Assembly (NCBI RefSeq): GCF_023065955.2
Contig: NW_026622874.1
Location: forward strand, 80,498,917 to 80,562,916
Length of the DNA: 64,000 nucleotides
Reading direction: 5' to 3'
Source of the DNA: Ursus arctos
Taxonomy: Eukaryota > Chordata > Mammalia > Carnivora > Ursidae
Part shown: piece after piece, positions 1 through 11,678 of the stretch
Layout of the letters: each line of letters starts with the position of its first letter
Position numbering within the stretch: the stretch's first letter is position 1
The notes under the pieces: model-generated
Seen by the model: only the letters and a program-made list of their open reading frames with translations
What the model was told of the DNA's origin: nothing
Database searches by the model: none
Position numbers and translations under genes: made by a program

Positions 1-843
1 AGGTCGTTTGGTCCGAAGTCACAGTGAGAGCAGGTTTCTTCTCTCATCACACGTTCTCGAGTTTTCCATCGGAAAGCATATACAGTTTTGTGGATTCTCT
101 AACTTATGCTTCCCATCTTAATTTCCTATTGGACAAAATTACTCAGGAACTCAGTGTGCTGAAATGTCCGAGTGACTGTGTTTTAAGATAAGCACAGCTG
201 CTGAGTTATAGAAGGGTTATTGGTATTACGTTCCTTTTGAAAAACACTTTTCCAATTCCCCTGTCAGATCACAGGCCCCTAATTCCTCAAGTGTGTTTGT
301 GGCCATGGCCAGAAACTGCAGAGAGCAGAAGACCCTTGTGTCAGGAAGTGAGGCAGCGTGGGGACAGTCAGGGGCTTGCAGGAAAAGGATTCACCTCGAG
401 TGGCTCGGATTCCTGATAAGAAAGGGCAGTTTCATCACATTCTCTCTCTTGCTAACAAACCAAAATATTCTGTGTGGTTGAGGAGGAAAGATGAAGTGTT
501 GTCCAGGATCCCGATGCCTCCGTGTCTGGAGTGTCCTGCCTTCACTAGTTTGCCATGCTCCTTTTTCATCTTTGAAGATGCTACTTCTTGCTAGTGACCA
601 TTGGCAGACATGGTTAGTGATGTTTGGTGACAGTAGGTTATTCCTGTAATATCCATTCCCCTCTCCCCCCTTGTTATAGTTGGCAGCAGTGGGGAGGGGT
701 CAAGTTCTCTAGCACGGATGCGGCTCTGCTGGAACGTGGTATTGGAGAAGGAGGCAGATGCTGAGAGCTCTTTCTCTGGGTTTCATCTCTTGGTGTTACA
801 ACTTCTGTCTGTCTCACCAAACTATTTTCCTGTCTGTCTGCAG

Positions 844-997
844 GTGGGTCCGGATGTGAGAGGGTTTCCTCGGCCCACCTGCATGCCCTGCCCTATGGAC
901 CAAACTTTACCAGGCTTCATTGGCTGTGGGCCACCTCAGCCTCCTCCACCTTGGTCGACATGCGGGCCTCCCCTGCCCCTCGTTCCGCCACCATGTG
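844..997 (+). CDS. Exon A of unit 1 (model for all units)
   Basis: The acceptor is a long pyrimidine-rich stretch (from about 803) ending CTGTCTGTCTGCAG at 843. The donor is TGTG/GTAAGA at 997/998. The exon encodes residues 1-51 plus the first base of Gly52. It holds five of the six cysteines (13, 16, 28, 40, 51) and the proline run. Among the 26 copies I see five variable positions: Pro3 CCG/CCA (silent), Arg10/Gln, Gly24/Asp, Ile26/Thr and Cys40 TGC/TGT (silent). No copy has an indel, a stop or a broken splice site. A continuous open frame extends upstream to an ATG at 718, but that part lies before the acceptor and is probably intron. Confidence 0.6.
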
Positions 998-1928
998 GTA
1001 AGATGATCTGGATTGCATGATGTGAGTTGTAGCGCGTATTCATCGTGTGACTACATGTGTCGGTGGAGAAGATGTAGAGGAGGTACCACGAGGCTTTGCA
1101 ATGCAAGGATCAACCTGAGTGAGGACACAGGAACATTCCTCAACTTTCTGTGGACATCCATTTCGTGGACTGTCTCGTTTCACCATACAGAACTGGGCAG
1201 CAGGGGTCTGCCATTGAGAAGAAGTGTGACATTGTGCAATAGACAGACATAAAAGCATTGCCCAGGTGCCCTGCACAGACATGATGTTTTGGGCTCTGGG
1301 TTTAATGGAGCACAGTCTTTACATCACCTGCATGTGTGGAGGCCCCAGTTGTCCAGCGTTATTGATTAGTTCTGAAATCATCTCCACTGTGCGGAGTGGT
1401 CATATCCCCAAGGGTGAGGGACTGGTCTCTCCTTTGTCCACAGAGGTCAGCGGAGACCTGTGAGAAACGCTCTGCATCTGGAAGGGACCTGAGAGTGGGA
1501 GAGTAGAACAGGCTGGGGCAGGTGTAGAGCTTTGGCTTGAATCTTGCGTGGCCAACACCCGTCTGAATCCACCTCTGTCTCTTCTAGGGCCTCGGTCCAA
1601 TTCAGAAACCTGTGGCGCTCAAGGGGACAAAGGTGGCACCGTGCCCAAGAAGGACCCAGAGAAGGACAAGGTAAATACGGTGGCTGTTTCCAGTTGTAAC
1701 CATTTCTGGAATCCTGTTCCTGTCTGGGCAGCACCGTGTCCTGGCCTTGTGTCTGTTGGGTGGGTCATCCAGTTTGTCTGTGGCGTCGTTCACCTCTCAA
1801 ATACAAGCAGTTCACGCAGGGGCTGACAGGCTTCTCCGTTACAAATCATCATCTTTGGGGGCCTCTCCCAAAGCCACAGGTGGTTAGCGGTGAAGGATGG
1901 CAGAACACTCACTGTGTGTGTGTCTTGT

Positions 1929-1975
<47 letters not shown>

Positions 1976-4900
1976 TGTACCCCTGCTCACCCATAGCGTA
2001 CGTGGGGGAAATAACTCAAGGAAGCTGACAGCTCACTGCACACTGAAGTCTCTGGGCTGCCTGATTCCCACTGGGGTATGTACAGGTGCGATACCTATTG
2101 TGTTCGTATTGCGGTTAGATGATTAACCTGTGACAAGGTCTGTGGTCATCCTCACGACTGGAAACTAGGGGAAGCTCTCCGTGCATTTTTTATTATCTGC
2201 TTTGCGGTTTGGAATGTGCTTAGATAGGCCATGTTTCGTAAGTCATCCCTGTTTTACTTCTGCTGGTAAACGTGCTATACAGAATCCCTCTCCTTGTACC
2301 CTTTCCACAACTATTTTGCATGATCAGAGCTGTTAGTGTCGTGTCGCCAAACACACTGTGACACACACTTTTGAAGGGGGGATGTTTGCGATTATCTGCA
2401 TGACCGGTGCCCCACAAGCCCTTCGGTTGGGCTTCTAGGAGCAGGTCGTTTGGTCCGAAGTCACAGTGAGAGCAGGTTTCTTCTCTCATCACACGTTCTC
2501 GAGTTTTCCATCGGAAAGCATATACAGTTTTGTGGATTCTCTAACTTATGCTTCCCATCTGAATTTCCTATTGGACAAAATTACTCTGGAACTCAGTGTG
2601 CTGAAATGTCCGAGTGACTGTGTTTTAAGATAAGCACAGCTGCTGAGTTATAGAAGGGTTATTGGTATTACGTTCCTTTTGGAAAACACTTTTCCAATTC
2701 CCCTGTCAGATCACAGGCCCCTAATTCCTCAAGTGTGTTTGTGGCCATGGCCAGAAACTGCAGAGAGCAGAAGACCCTTGTGTCAGGAAGTGAGGCAGCG
2801 TGGGGACAGTCAGGGGCTTGCAGGCAAAGGATTCACCTCGAGTGGCTCGGATTCCTGAGAAGAAAGGGCAGTTTCATCACATTCTCTCTCTTGTTAACAA
2901 ACCAAAATATTCTGTGTGGTTGAGGAGGAAAGATGAAGTGTTGTCCAGGATCCCGATGCCTCCGTGTCTGGAGTGTCCTGCCTTCACTAGTTTGCCATGC
3001 TCCTTTTTCATCTTTGAAGATGCTACTTCTTGCTAGTGACCATTGGCAGACATGGTTAGTGATGTTTGGTGACAGTAGGTTATTCCTGTAATATCCATTC
3101 CCCTCTCCCCCGTTGTTATAGTTGGCAGGAGTGGGGAGGGGTCAAGTTCTCTAGCACGGATGCGGCTCTGCTGGAACGTGGTATTGGAGAAGGAGGCAGA
3201 TGCTGAGAGCTCTTTCTCTGGGTTTCATCTCTTGGTGTTACAACTTCTGTCTGTCTCACCAAACTATTTTCCTGTCTGTCTGCAGGTGGGTCCGGATGTG
3301 AGAGGGTTTCCTCGGCCCACCTGCATGCCCTGCCCTATGGACCAAACTTTACCAGGCTTCATTGGCTGTGGGCCACCTCAGCCTCCTCCACCTTGGTCGA
3401 CATGCGGGCCTCCCCTGCCCCTCGTTCCGCCACCATGTGGTAAGATGATCTGGATTGCATGATGTGAGTTGTAGCGCGTATTCATCGTGTGACTACATGT
3501 GTCGGTGGAGAAGATGTAGAGGAGGTACCACGAGGCTTTGCAATGCAAGGATCAACCTGAGTGAGGACACAGGAACATTCCTCAACTTTCTGTGGACATC
3601 CATTTCGTGGACTGTCTCGTTTCACCATACAGAACTGGGCAGCAGGGGTCTGCCATTGAGAAGAAGTGTGACATTGTGCAATAGACAGACATAAAAGCAT
3701 TGCCCAGGTGCCCTGCACAGACATGATGTTTTGGGCTCTGGGCTTAATGGAGCACAGTCTTTACATCACTTGCATGTGTGGAGGCCCCAGTTGTCCAGCG
3801 TTATTGATTAGTTCTGAAATCATCTCCACTGTGCGGAGTGGTCATATCCCCAAGGGTGAGGGACTGGTCTCTCCTTTGTCCACAGAGGTCAGCGGAGACC
3901 TGTGAGAAACGCTCTGCATCTGGAAGGGACCTGAGAGTGGGAGAGTAGAACAGGCTGGGGCAGGTGTAGAGCTTTGGCTTGAATCTTGCGTGGCCAACAC
4001 CCGTCTGAATCCACCTCTGTCTCTTCTAGGGCCTCGGTCCAATTCAGAAACCTGTGGCGCTCAAGGGGACAAAGGTGGCACCGTGCCCAAGAAGGACCCA
4101 GAGAAGGACAAGGTAAATACGGTGGCTGTTTCCAGTTGTAACCATTTCTGGAATCCTGTTCCTGTCTGGGCAGCACCGTGTCCTGGCCTTGTGTCTGTTG
4201 GGTGGGTCATCCAGTTTGTCTGTGGCGTCGTTCACCTCTCAAATACAAGCAGTTCACGCAGGGGCTGACAGGCTTCTCCGTTACAAATCATCATCTTTGG
4301 GGGCCTCTCCCAAAGCCACAGGTGGTTAGCGGTGAAGGATGGCAGAACACTCACTGTGTGTGTGTCTTGTGTGTGTTTGTGTGTGTGTGTGTGTGTTTGT
4401 GTACCCCTGCTCACCCATAGCGCACGTGGGGAAAATAACTCAAGGAAGCTGACAGCTCACTGCACACTGAAGTCTCTGGGCTGCCTGATTCCCACTGGGG
4501 TATGTACAGGTGCGATACCTATTGTGTTCGTATTGCGGTTAGATGATTAACCTGTGACAAGTCTGTGGTCATCCTCACGACTGGAAACTAGGGGAAGCTC
4601 TCCGTGCATTTTTTATTATCTGCTTTGCGGTTTGGAATGTGCTTAGATAGGCCATGTTTCGTAAGTCATCCCTGTTTTACTTCTGCTGGTAAACGTGCTA
4701 TACAGAATCCCTCTCCTTGTACCCTTTCCACAACTATTTTGCATGATCAGAGCTGTTAGTGTCGTGTCGCCAAACACACTGTGACACACACTTTTGAAGG
4801 GGGGATGTTTGCGATTATCTGCATGACCGGTGCCCCACAAGCCCTTCGGTTGGGCTTCTAGGAGCAGGTCGTTTGGTCCGAAGTCACAGTGAGAGCAGGT

Positions 4901-6759
4901 TTCTTCTCTCATCACACGTTCTCGAGTTTTCCACCGGAAAGCATATACAGTTTTGTGGATTCTCTAACTTATGCTTCCCATCTGAATTTCCTATTGGACA
5001 AAATTACTCTGGAACTCAGTGTGCTGAAATGTCCGAGTGACTGTGTTTTAAGATAAGCACAGCTGCTGAGTTATAGAAGGGTTATTGGTATCACGTTCCT
5101 TTTGGAAAACACTTTTCCAATTCCCCTGTCAGATCACAGGCCCCTAATTCCTCAAGTGTGTTTGTGGCCATGGCCAGAAACTGCAGAGAGCAGAAGACCC
5201 TTGTGTCAGGAAGTGAGGCAGCGTGGGGACAGTCAGGGGCTTGCAGGCAAAGGATTCACCTCGAGTGGCATTCTCTCTCTTGTTAACAAGCCAAAATATT
5301 CTGTGTGGTTGAGGAGGAAAGATGAAGTGTTGTCCAGGATCCCGATGCCTCCGTGTCTGGAGTGTCCTGCCTTCACTAGTTTGCCATGCTCCTTTTTCAT
5401 CTTTGAAGATGCTACTTCTTGCTAGTGACCATTGGCAGACATGGTTAGTGATGTTTGGTGACAGTAGGTTATTCCTGTAATATCCATTCCCCTCTCCCCC
5501 CTTGTTATAGTTGGCAGCAGTGGGGAGGGGTCAAGTTCTCTAGCACGGATGCGGCTCTGCTGGAACGTGGTATTGGAGAAGGAGGCAGATGCTGAGAGCT
5601 CTTTCTCTGGGTTTCATCTCTTGGTGTTACAACTTCTGTCTGTCTCACCAAACTATTTTCCTGTCTGTCTGCAGGTGGGTCCGGATGTGAGAGGGTTTCC
5701 TCGGCCCACCTGCATGCCCTGCCCTATGGACCAAACTTTACCAGGCTTCATTGGCTGTGGGCCACCTCAGCCTCCTCCACCTTGGTCGACATGCGGGCCT
5801 CCCCTGCCCCTCGTTCCGCCACCATGTGGTAAGATGATCTGGATTGCATGATGTGAGTTGTAGCGCGTATTCATCGTGTGACTACATGTGTCGGTGGAGA
5901 AGATGTAGAGGAGGTACCACGAGGCTTTGCAATGCAAGGATCAACCTGAGTGAGGACACAGGAACATTCCTCAACTTTCTGTGGACATCCATTTCGTGGA
6001 CTGTCTCGTTTCACCATACAGAACTGGGCAGCAGGGGTCTGCCATTGAGAAGAAGTGTGACATTGTGCAATAGACAGACATAAAAGCATTGCCCAGGTGC
6101 CCTGCACAGACATGATGTTTTGGGCTCTGGGCTTAATGGAGCACAGTCTTTACATCACTTGCATGTGTGGAGGCCCCAGTTGTCCAGCGTTATTGATTAG
6201 TTCTGAAATCATCTCCACTGTGCGGAGTGGTCATATCCCCAAGGGTGAGGGACTGGTCTCTCCTTTGTCCACAGAGGTCAGCGGAGACCTGTGAGAAATG
6301 CTCTGCATCTGGAAGGGACCTGAGAGTGGGAGAGTAGAACAGGCTGGGGCAGGTGTAGAGCTTTGGCTTGAATCTTGCGTGGCCAACACCCGTCTGAATC
6401 CACCTCTGTCTCTTCTAGGGCCTCGGTCCAATTCAGAAACCTGTGGCGCTCAAGGGGACAAAGGTGGCACCGTGCCCAAGAAGGACCCAGAGAAGGACAA
6501 GGTAAATACGGTGGCTGTTTCCAGTTGTAACCATTTCTGGAATCCTGTTCCTGTCTGGGCAGCACCGTGTCCTGGCCTTGTGTCTGTTGGGTGGGTCATC
6601 CAGTTTGTCTGTGGCGTCGTTCACCTCTCAAATACAAGCAGTTCACGCAGGGGCTGACAGGCTTCTCCGTTACAAATCATCATCTTTGGGGGCCTCTCCC
6701 AAAGCCACAGGTGGTTAGCGGTGAAGGATGGCAGAACACTCACTGTGTGTGTGTCTTGT

Positions 6760-6800
<41 letters not shown>

Positions 6801-9195
6801 TGTACCCCTGCTCACCCATAGCGCACGTGGGGGAAATAACTCAAGGAAGCTGACAGCTCACTGCACACTGAAGTCTCTGGGCTGCCTGATTCCCACTGGG
6901 GTATGTACAGGTGCGATACGTATTGTGTTCGTATTGCGGTTAGATGATTAACCTGTGACAAGGTCTGTGGTCATCCTCACGACTGGAAACTAGGGGAAGC
7001 TCTCCGTGCATTTTTTATTATCTGCTTTGCGGTTTGGAATGTGCTTAGATAGGCCATGTTTCGTAAGTCATCCCTGTTTTACTTCTGCTGGTAAACGTGC
7101 TATACAGAATCCCTCTCCTTGTACCCTTTCCACAACTATTTTGCATGATCAGAGCTGTTAGTGTCGTGTCGCCAAACACACTGTGACACACACTTTTGAA
7201 GGGGGGATGTTTGCGATTATCTGCATGACCGGTGCCCCACAAGCCCTTCGGTTGGGCTTCTAGGAGCAGGTCGTTTGGTCCGAAGTCACAGTGAGAGCAG
7301 GTTTCTTCTCTCATCACACGTTCTCGAGTTTTCCATCGGAAAGCATATACAGTTTTGTGGATTCTCTAACTTATGCTTCCCATCTTAATTTCCTATTGGA
7401 CAAAATTACTCTGGAACTCAGTGTGCTGAAATGTCCGAGTGACTGTGTTTTAAGATAAGCACAGCTGCTGAGTTATAGAAGGGTTATTGGTATCACGTTC
7501 CTTTTGGAAAACACTTTTCCAATTCCCCTGTCAGATCACAGGCCCCTAATTCCTCAAGTGTGTTTGTGGCCATGGCCAGAAACTGCAGAGAGCAGAAGAC
7601 CCTTGTGTCAGGAAGTGAGGCAGCGTGGGGACAGTCAGGGGCTTGCAGGCAAAGGATTCACCTCGAGTGGCTCGGATTCCTGAGAAGAAAGGGCAGTTTC
7701 ATCACATTCTCTCTCTTGTTAACAAACCAAAATATTCTGTGTGGTTGAGGAGGAAAGATGAAGTGTTGTCCAGGATCCCGATGCCTCCGTGTCTGGAGTG
7801 TCCTGCCTTCACTAGTTTGCCATGCTCCTTTTTCATCTTTGAAGATGCTACTTCTTGCTAGTGACCATTGGCAGACATGGTTAGTGATGTTTGGTGACAG
7901 TAGGTTATTCCTGTAATATCCATTCCCCTCTCCCCCCTTGTTATAGTTGGCAGCAGTGGGGAGGCGTCAAGTTCTCTAGCACGGATGCGGCTCTGCTGGA
8001 ACGTGGTATCGGAGAAGGAGGCAGATGCTGAGAGCTCTTTCTTTGGGTTTCATCTCTTGGTGTTACAACTTCTGTCTGTCTCACCAAACTATTTTCCTGT
8101 CTGTCTGCAGGTGGGTCCGGATGTGAGAGGGTTTCCTCAGCCCACCTGCATGCCCTGCCCTATGGACCAAACTTTACCAGGCTTCATTGGCTGTGGGCCA
8201 CCTCAGCCTCCTCCACCTTGGTCGACATGCGGGCCTCCCCTGCCCCTCGTTCCGCCACCATGTGGTAAGATGATCTGGATTGCATGATGTGAGTTGTAGC
8301 GCGTATTCATCGTGTGACTACATGTGTCGGTGGAGAAGATGTAGAGGAGGTACCACGAGGCTTTGCAATGCAAGGATCAACCTGAGTGAGGACACAGGAA
8401 CATTCCTCAACTTTCTGTGGACATCCATTTCGTGGACTGTCTCGTTTCACCATACAGAACTGGGCAGCAGGGGTCTGCCATTGAGAAGAAGTGTGACATT
8501 GTGCAATAGACAGACATAAAAGCATTGCCCAGGTGCCCTGCACAGACATGATGTTTTGGGCTCTGGGCTTAATGGAGCACAGTCTTTACATCACTTGCAT
8601 GTGTGGAGGCCCCAGTTGTCCAGCGTTATTGATTAGTTCTGAAATCATCTCTACTGTGCGGAGTGGTCATATCCCCAAGGGTGAGGGACTGGTCTCTCCT
8701 TTGTCCACAGAGGTCAGCGGAGACCTGTGAGAAATGCTCTGCATCTGGAAGGGACCTGAGAGTGGGAGAGTAGAACAGGCTGGGGCAGGTGTAGAGCTTT
8801 GGCTTGAATCTTGCATGGCCAACACCCGTCTGAATCCACCTCTGTCTCTTCTAGGGCCTCGGTCCAATTCAGAAACCTGTGGCGCTCAAGGGGACAAAGG
8901 TGGCACCGTGCCCAAGAAGGACCCAGAGAAGGACAAGGTAAATACGGTGGCTGTTTCCAGTTGTAACCATTTCTGGAATCCTGTTCCTGTCTGGGCAGCA
9001 CCGTGTCCTGGCCTTGTGTCTGTTGGGTGGGTCATCCAGTTTGTCTGTGGCGTCGTTCACCTCTCAAATACAAGCAGTTCACGCAGGGGCTGACAGGCTT
9101 CTCCGTTACAAATCATCATCTTTGGGGGCCTCTCCCAAAGCCACAGGTGGTTAGCGGTGAAGGATGGCAGAACACTCACTGTGTGTGTGTCTTGT

Positions 9196-9238
<43 letters not shown>

Positions 9239-11630
9239 TGTACCCCTGCTCACCCATAGCGCACGTGGGGGAAATAACTCAAGGAAGCTGACAGCTCACT
9301 GCACACTGAAGTCTCTGGGCTGCCTGATTCCCACTGGGGTATGTACAGGTGCGATATGTATTGTGTTCGTATTGCAGTTAGATGATTAACCTGTGACAAG
9401 TCTGTGGTCATCCTCACGACTGGAAACTAGGGGAAGCTCTCCGTGCATTTTTTATTATCTGCTTTGCGGTTTGGAATGTGCTTAGATAGGCCATGTTTCG
9501 TAAGTCATCCCTGTTTTACTTCTGCTGGTAAACGTGCTATACAGAATCCCTCTCCTTGTACCCTTTCCACAACTATTTTGCATGATCAGAGCTGTTAGTG
9601 TCGTGTCGCAAAACACACTGTGACACACACTTTCTGAAGGGGGGATGTTAGCGATTATCTGCATGACCGGTGCCCCACAAGCCCTTCGGTTGGGCTTCTG
9701 GGAGCAGGTCGTTTGGTCCGAAGTCACAGTGAGAGCAGGTTTCTTCTCTCATCACACGTTCTCGAGTTTTCCATCGGAAAGCATATACAGTTTTGTGGAT
9801 TCTCTAACTTATGCTTCCCATCTTAATTTCCTATTGGACTAAATTACTCTGGAACTCAGTGTGCTGAAATGTCCGAGTGACTGTGTTTTAAGATAAGCAC
9901 AGCTGCTGAGTTATAGAAGGGTTATTGGTATCACGTTCCTTTTGGAAAACACTTTTCCAATTCCCCTGTCAGATCACAGGCCCCTAATTCCTCAAGTGTG
10001 TTTGTGGCCATGGCCAGAAACTGCAGAGAGCAGAAGACCCTTGTGTCAGGAAGTGAGGCAGCGTGGGGACAGTCAGGGGCTTGCAGGCAAAGGATTCACC
10101 TCGAGTGGCTCGGATTCCTGAGAAGAAAGGGCAGTTTCATCACATTCTCTCTCTTGTTAACAAACCAAAATATTCTGTGTGGTTGAGGAGGAAAGATGAA
10201 GTGTTGTCCAGGATCCCGATGCCTCCGTGTCTGGAGTGTCCTGCCTTCACTAGTTTGCCATGCTCCTTTTTCATCTTTGAAGATGCTACTTCTTGCTAGT
10301 GACCATTGGCAGACATGGTTAGTGATGTTTGGTGACAGTAGGTTATTCCTGTAATATCCATTCCCCTCTCCCCCCTTGTTATAGTTGGCAGCAGTGGGGA
10401 GGGGTCAAGTTCTCTAGCACGGATGCGGCTCTGCTGGAACGTGGTATTGGAGAAGGAGGCAGATGCTGAGAGCTCTTTCTTTGGGTTTCATCTCTTGGTG
10501 TTACAACTTCTGTCTGTCTCACCAAACTATTTTCCTGTCTGTCTGCAGGTGGGTCCGGATGTGAGAGGGTTTCCTCGGCCCACCTGCATGCCCTGCCCTA
10601 TGGACCAAACTTTACCAGGCTTCATTGGCTGTGGGCCACCTCAGCCTCCTCCACCTTGGTCGACATGCGGGCCTCCCCTGCCCCTCGTTCCGCCACCATG
10701 TGGTAAGATGATCTGGATTGCATGATGTGAGTTGTAGCGCGTATTCATCGTGTGACTACATGTGTCGGTGGAGAAGATGTAGAGGAGGTACCACGAGGCT
10801 TTGCAATGCAAGGATCAACCTGAGTGAGGACACAGGAACATTCCTCAACTTTCTGTGGACATCCATTTCGTGGACTGTCTCGTTTCACCATACAGAACTG
10901 GGCAGCAGGGGTCTGCCATTGAGAAGAAGTGTGACATTGTGCAATAGACAGACATAAAAGCATTGCCCAGGTGCCCTGCACAGACATGATGTTTTGGGCT
11001 CTGGGCTTAATGGAGCACAGTCTTTACATCACTTGCATGTGTGGAGGCCCCAGTTGTCCAGCGTTATTGATTAGTTCTGAAATCATCTCTACTGTGCGGA
11101 GTGGTCATATCCCCAAGGGTGAGGGACTGGTCTCTCCTTTGTCCACAGAGGTCAGCGGAGACCTGTGAGAAACGCTCTGCATCTGGAAGGGACCTGAGAG
11201 TGGGAGAGTAGAACAGGCTGGGGCAGGTGTAGAGCTTTGGCTTGAATCTTGCGTGGCCAACACCCGTCTGAATCCACCTCTGTCTCTTCTAGGGCCTCGG
11301 TCCAATTCAGAAACCTGTGGCGCTCAAGGGGACAAAGGTGGCACCGTGCCCAAGAAGGACCCAGAGAAGGACAAGGTAAATACGGTGGCTGTTTCCAGTT
11401 GTAACCATTTCTGGAATCCTGTTCCTGTCTGGGCAGCACCGTGTCCTGGCCTTGTGTCTGTTGGGTGGGTCATCCAGTTTGTCTGTGGCGTCGTTCACCT
11501 CTCAAATACAAGCAGTTCACGCAGGGGCTGACAGGCTTCTCTGTTACAAATCATCATCTTTGGGGGCCTCTCCCAAAGCCACAGGTGGTTAGAGGTGAAG
11601 GATGGCAGAACACTCACTGTGTGTGTGTCT

Positions 11631-11678
<48 letters not shown>

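Larger units (their letters stand above)
1..2442 (+). repeat. Unit 1 (2,442 bp)
   Basis: Exon A 844-997, exon B 1588-1670. Exon A type: CCG, Arg10, Gly24, Ile26. Carries AGGAAAAGGATT and CTGATAAG where most units have AGGCAAAGG and CTGAGAAG, and ACTCAGGAAC for ACTCTGGAAC. 3' marker class a: TCGCCAAACAC, CTTTTGAAGG, TGTTTGCG. I found no difference from unit 8. Confidence 0.97.

Noticed and set aside
293..481. 62-codon open frame with a strong-context ATG (GTGGCCATGG), repeated in nearly every unit
   Set aside because: No paired splice donor follows, units 3 and 10 break it with the 34-bp deletion, and the product has no recognisable features. Most likely a chance frame within the long intron.
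1247..1256. TATA-like ACATAAAAGC as an internal promoter
   Set aside because: It lies inside the A-B intron, deviates from a TATA box, and has no initiator or other support nearby.
1447..1734. 95-codon minus-strand open frame covering exon B, present in all units
   Set aside because: Open-frame persistence is expected when all units are near identical. No minus-strand splice pattern supports it, and it overlaps the better-supported exon B.
2164..2178. CTCF-like core CTAGGGG, by analogy with DXZ4
   Set aside because: Only the CTAGGGG core agrees; the flanking bases of the usual motif do not match. A motif scan or ChIP data would be needed.
2189..2194. AATAAA on the minus strand as a poly(A) signal
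   Set aside because: A single hexamer in a T-rich run, with no minus-strand gene leading into it.
5102..5425. 107-codon open frame in units 3 and 10
   Set aside because: It exists only because the 34-bp deletion joins two short intronic frames. No independent evidence for coding.
9003..9389. Long open frames (up to 128 codons) running through the TG tract with Val-Cys repeats
   Set aside because: Their presence depends on TG-tract length modulo 3 and changes from unit to unit. Microsatellite read-through, not a gene.
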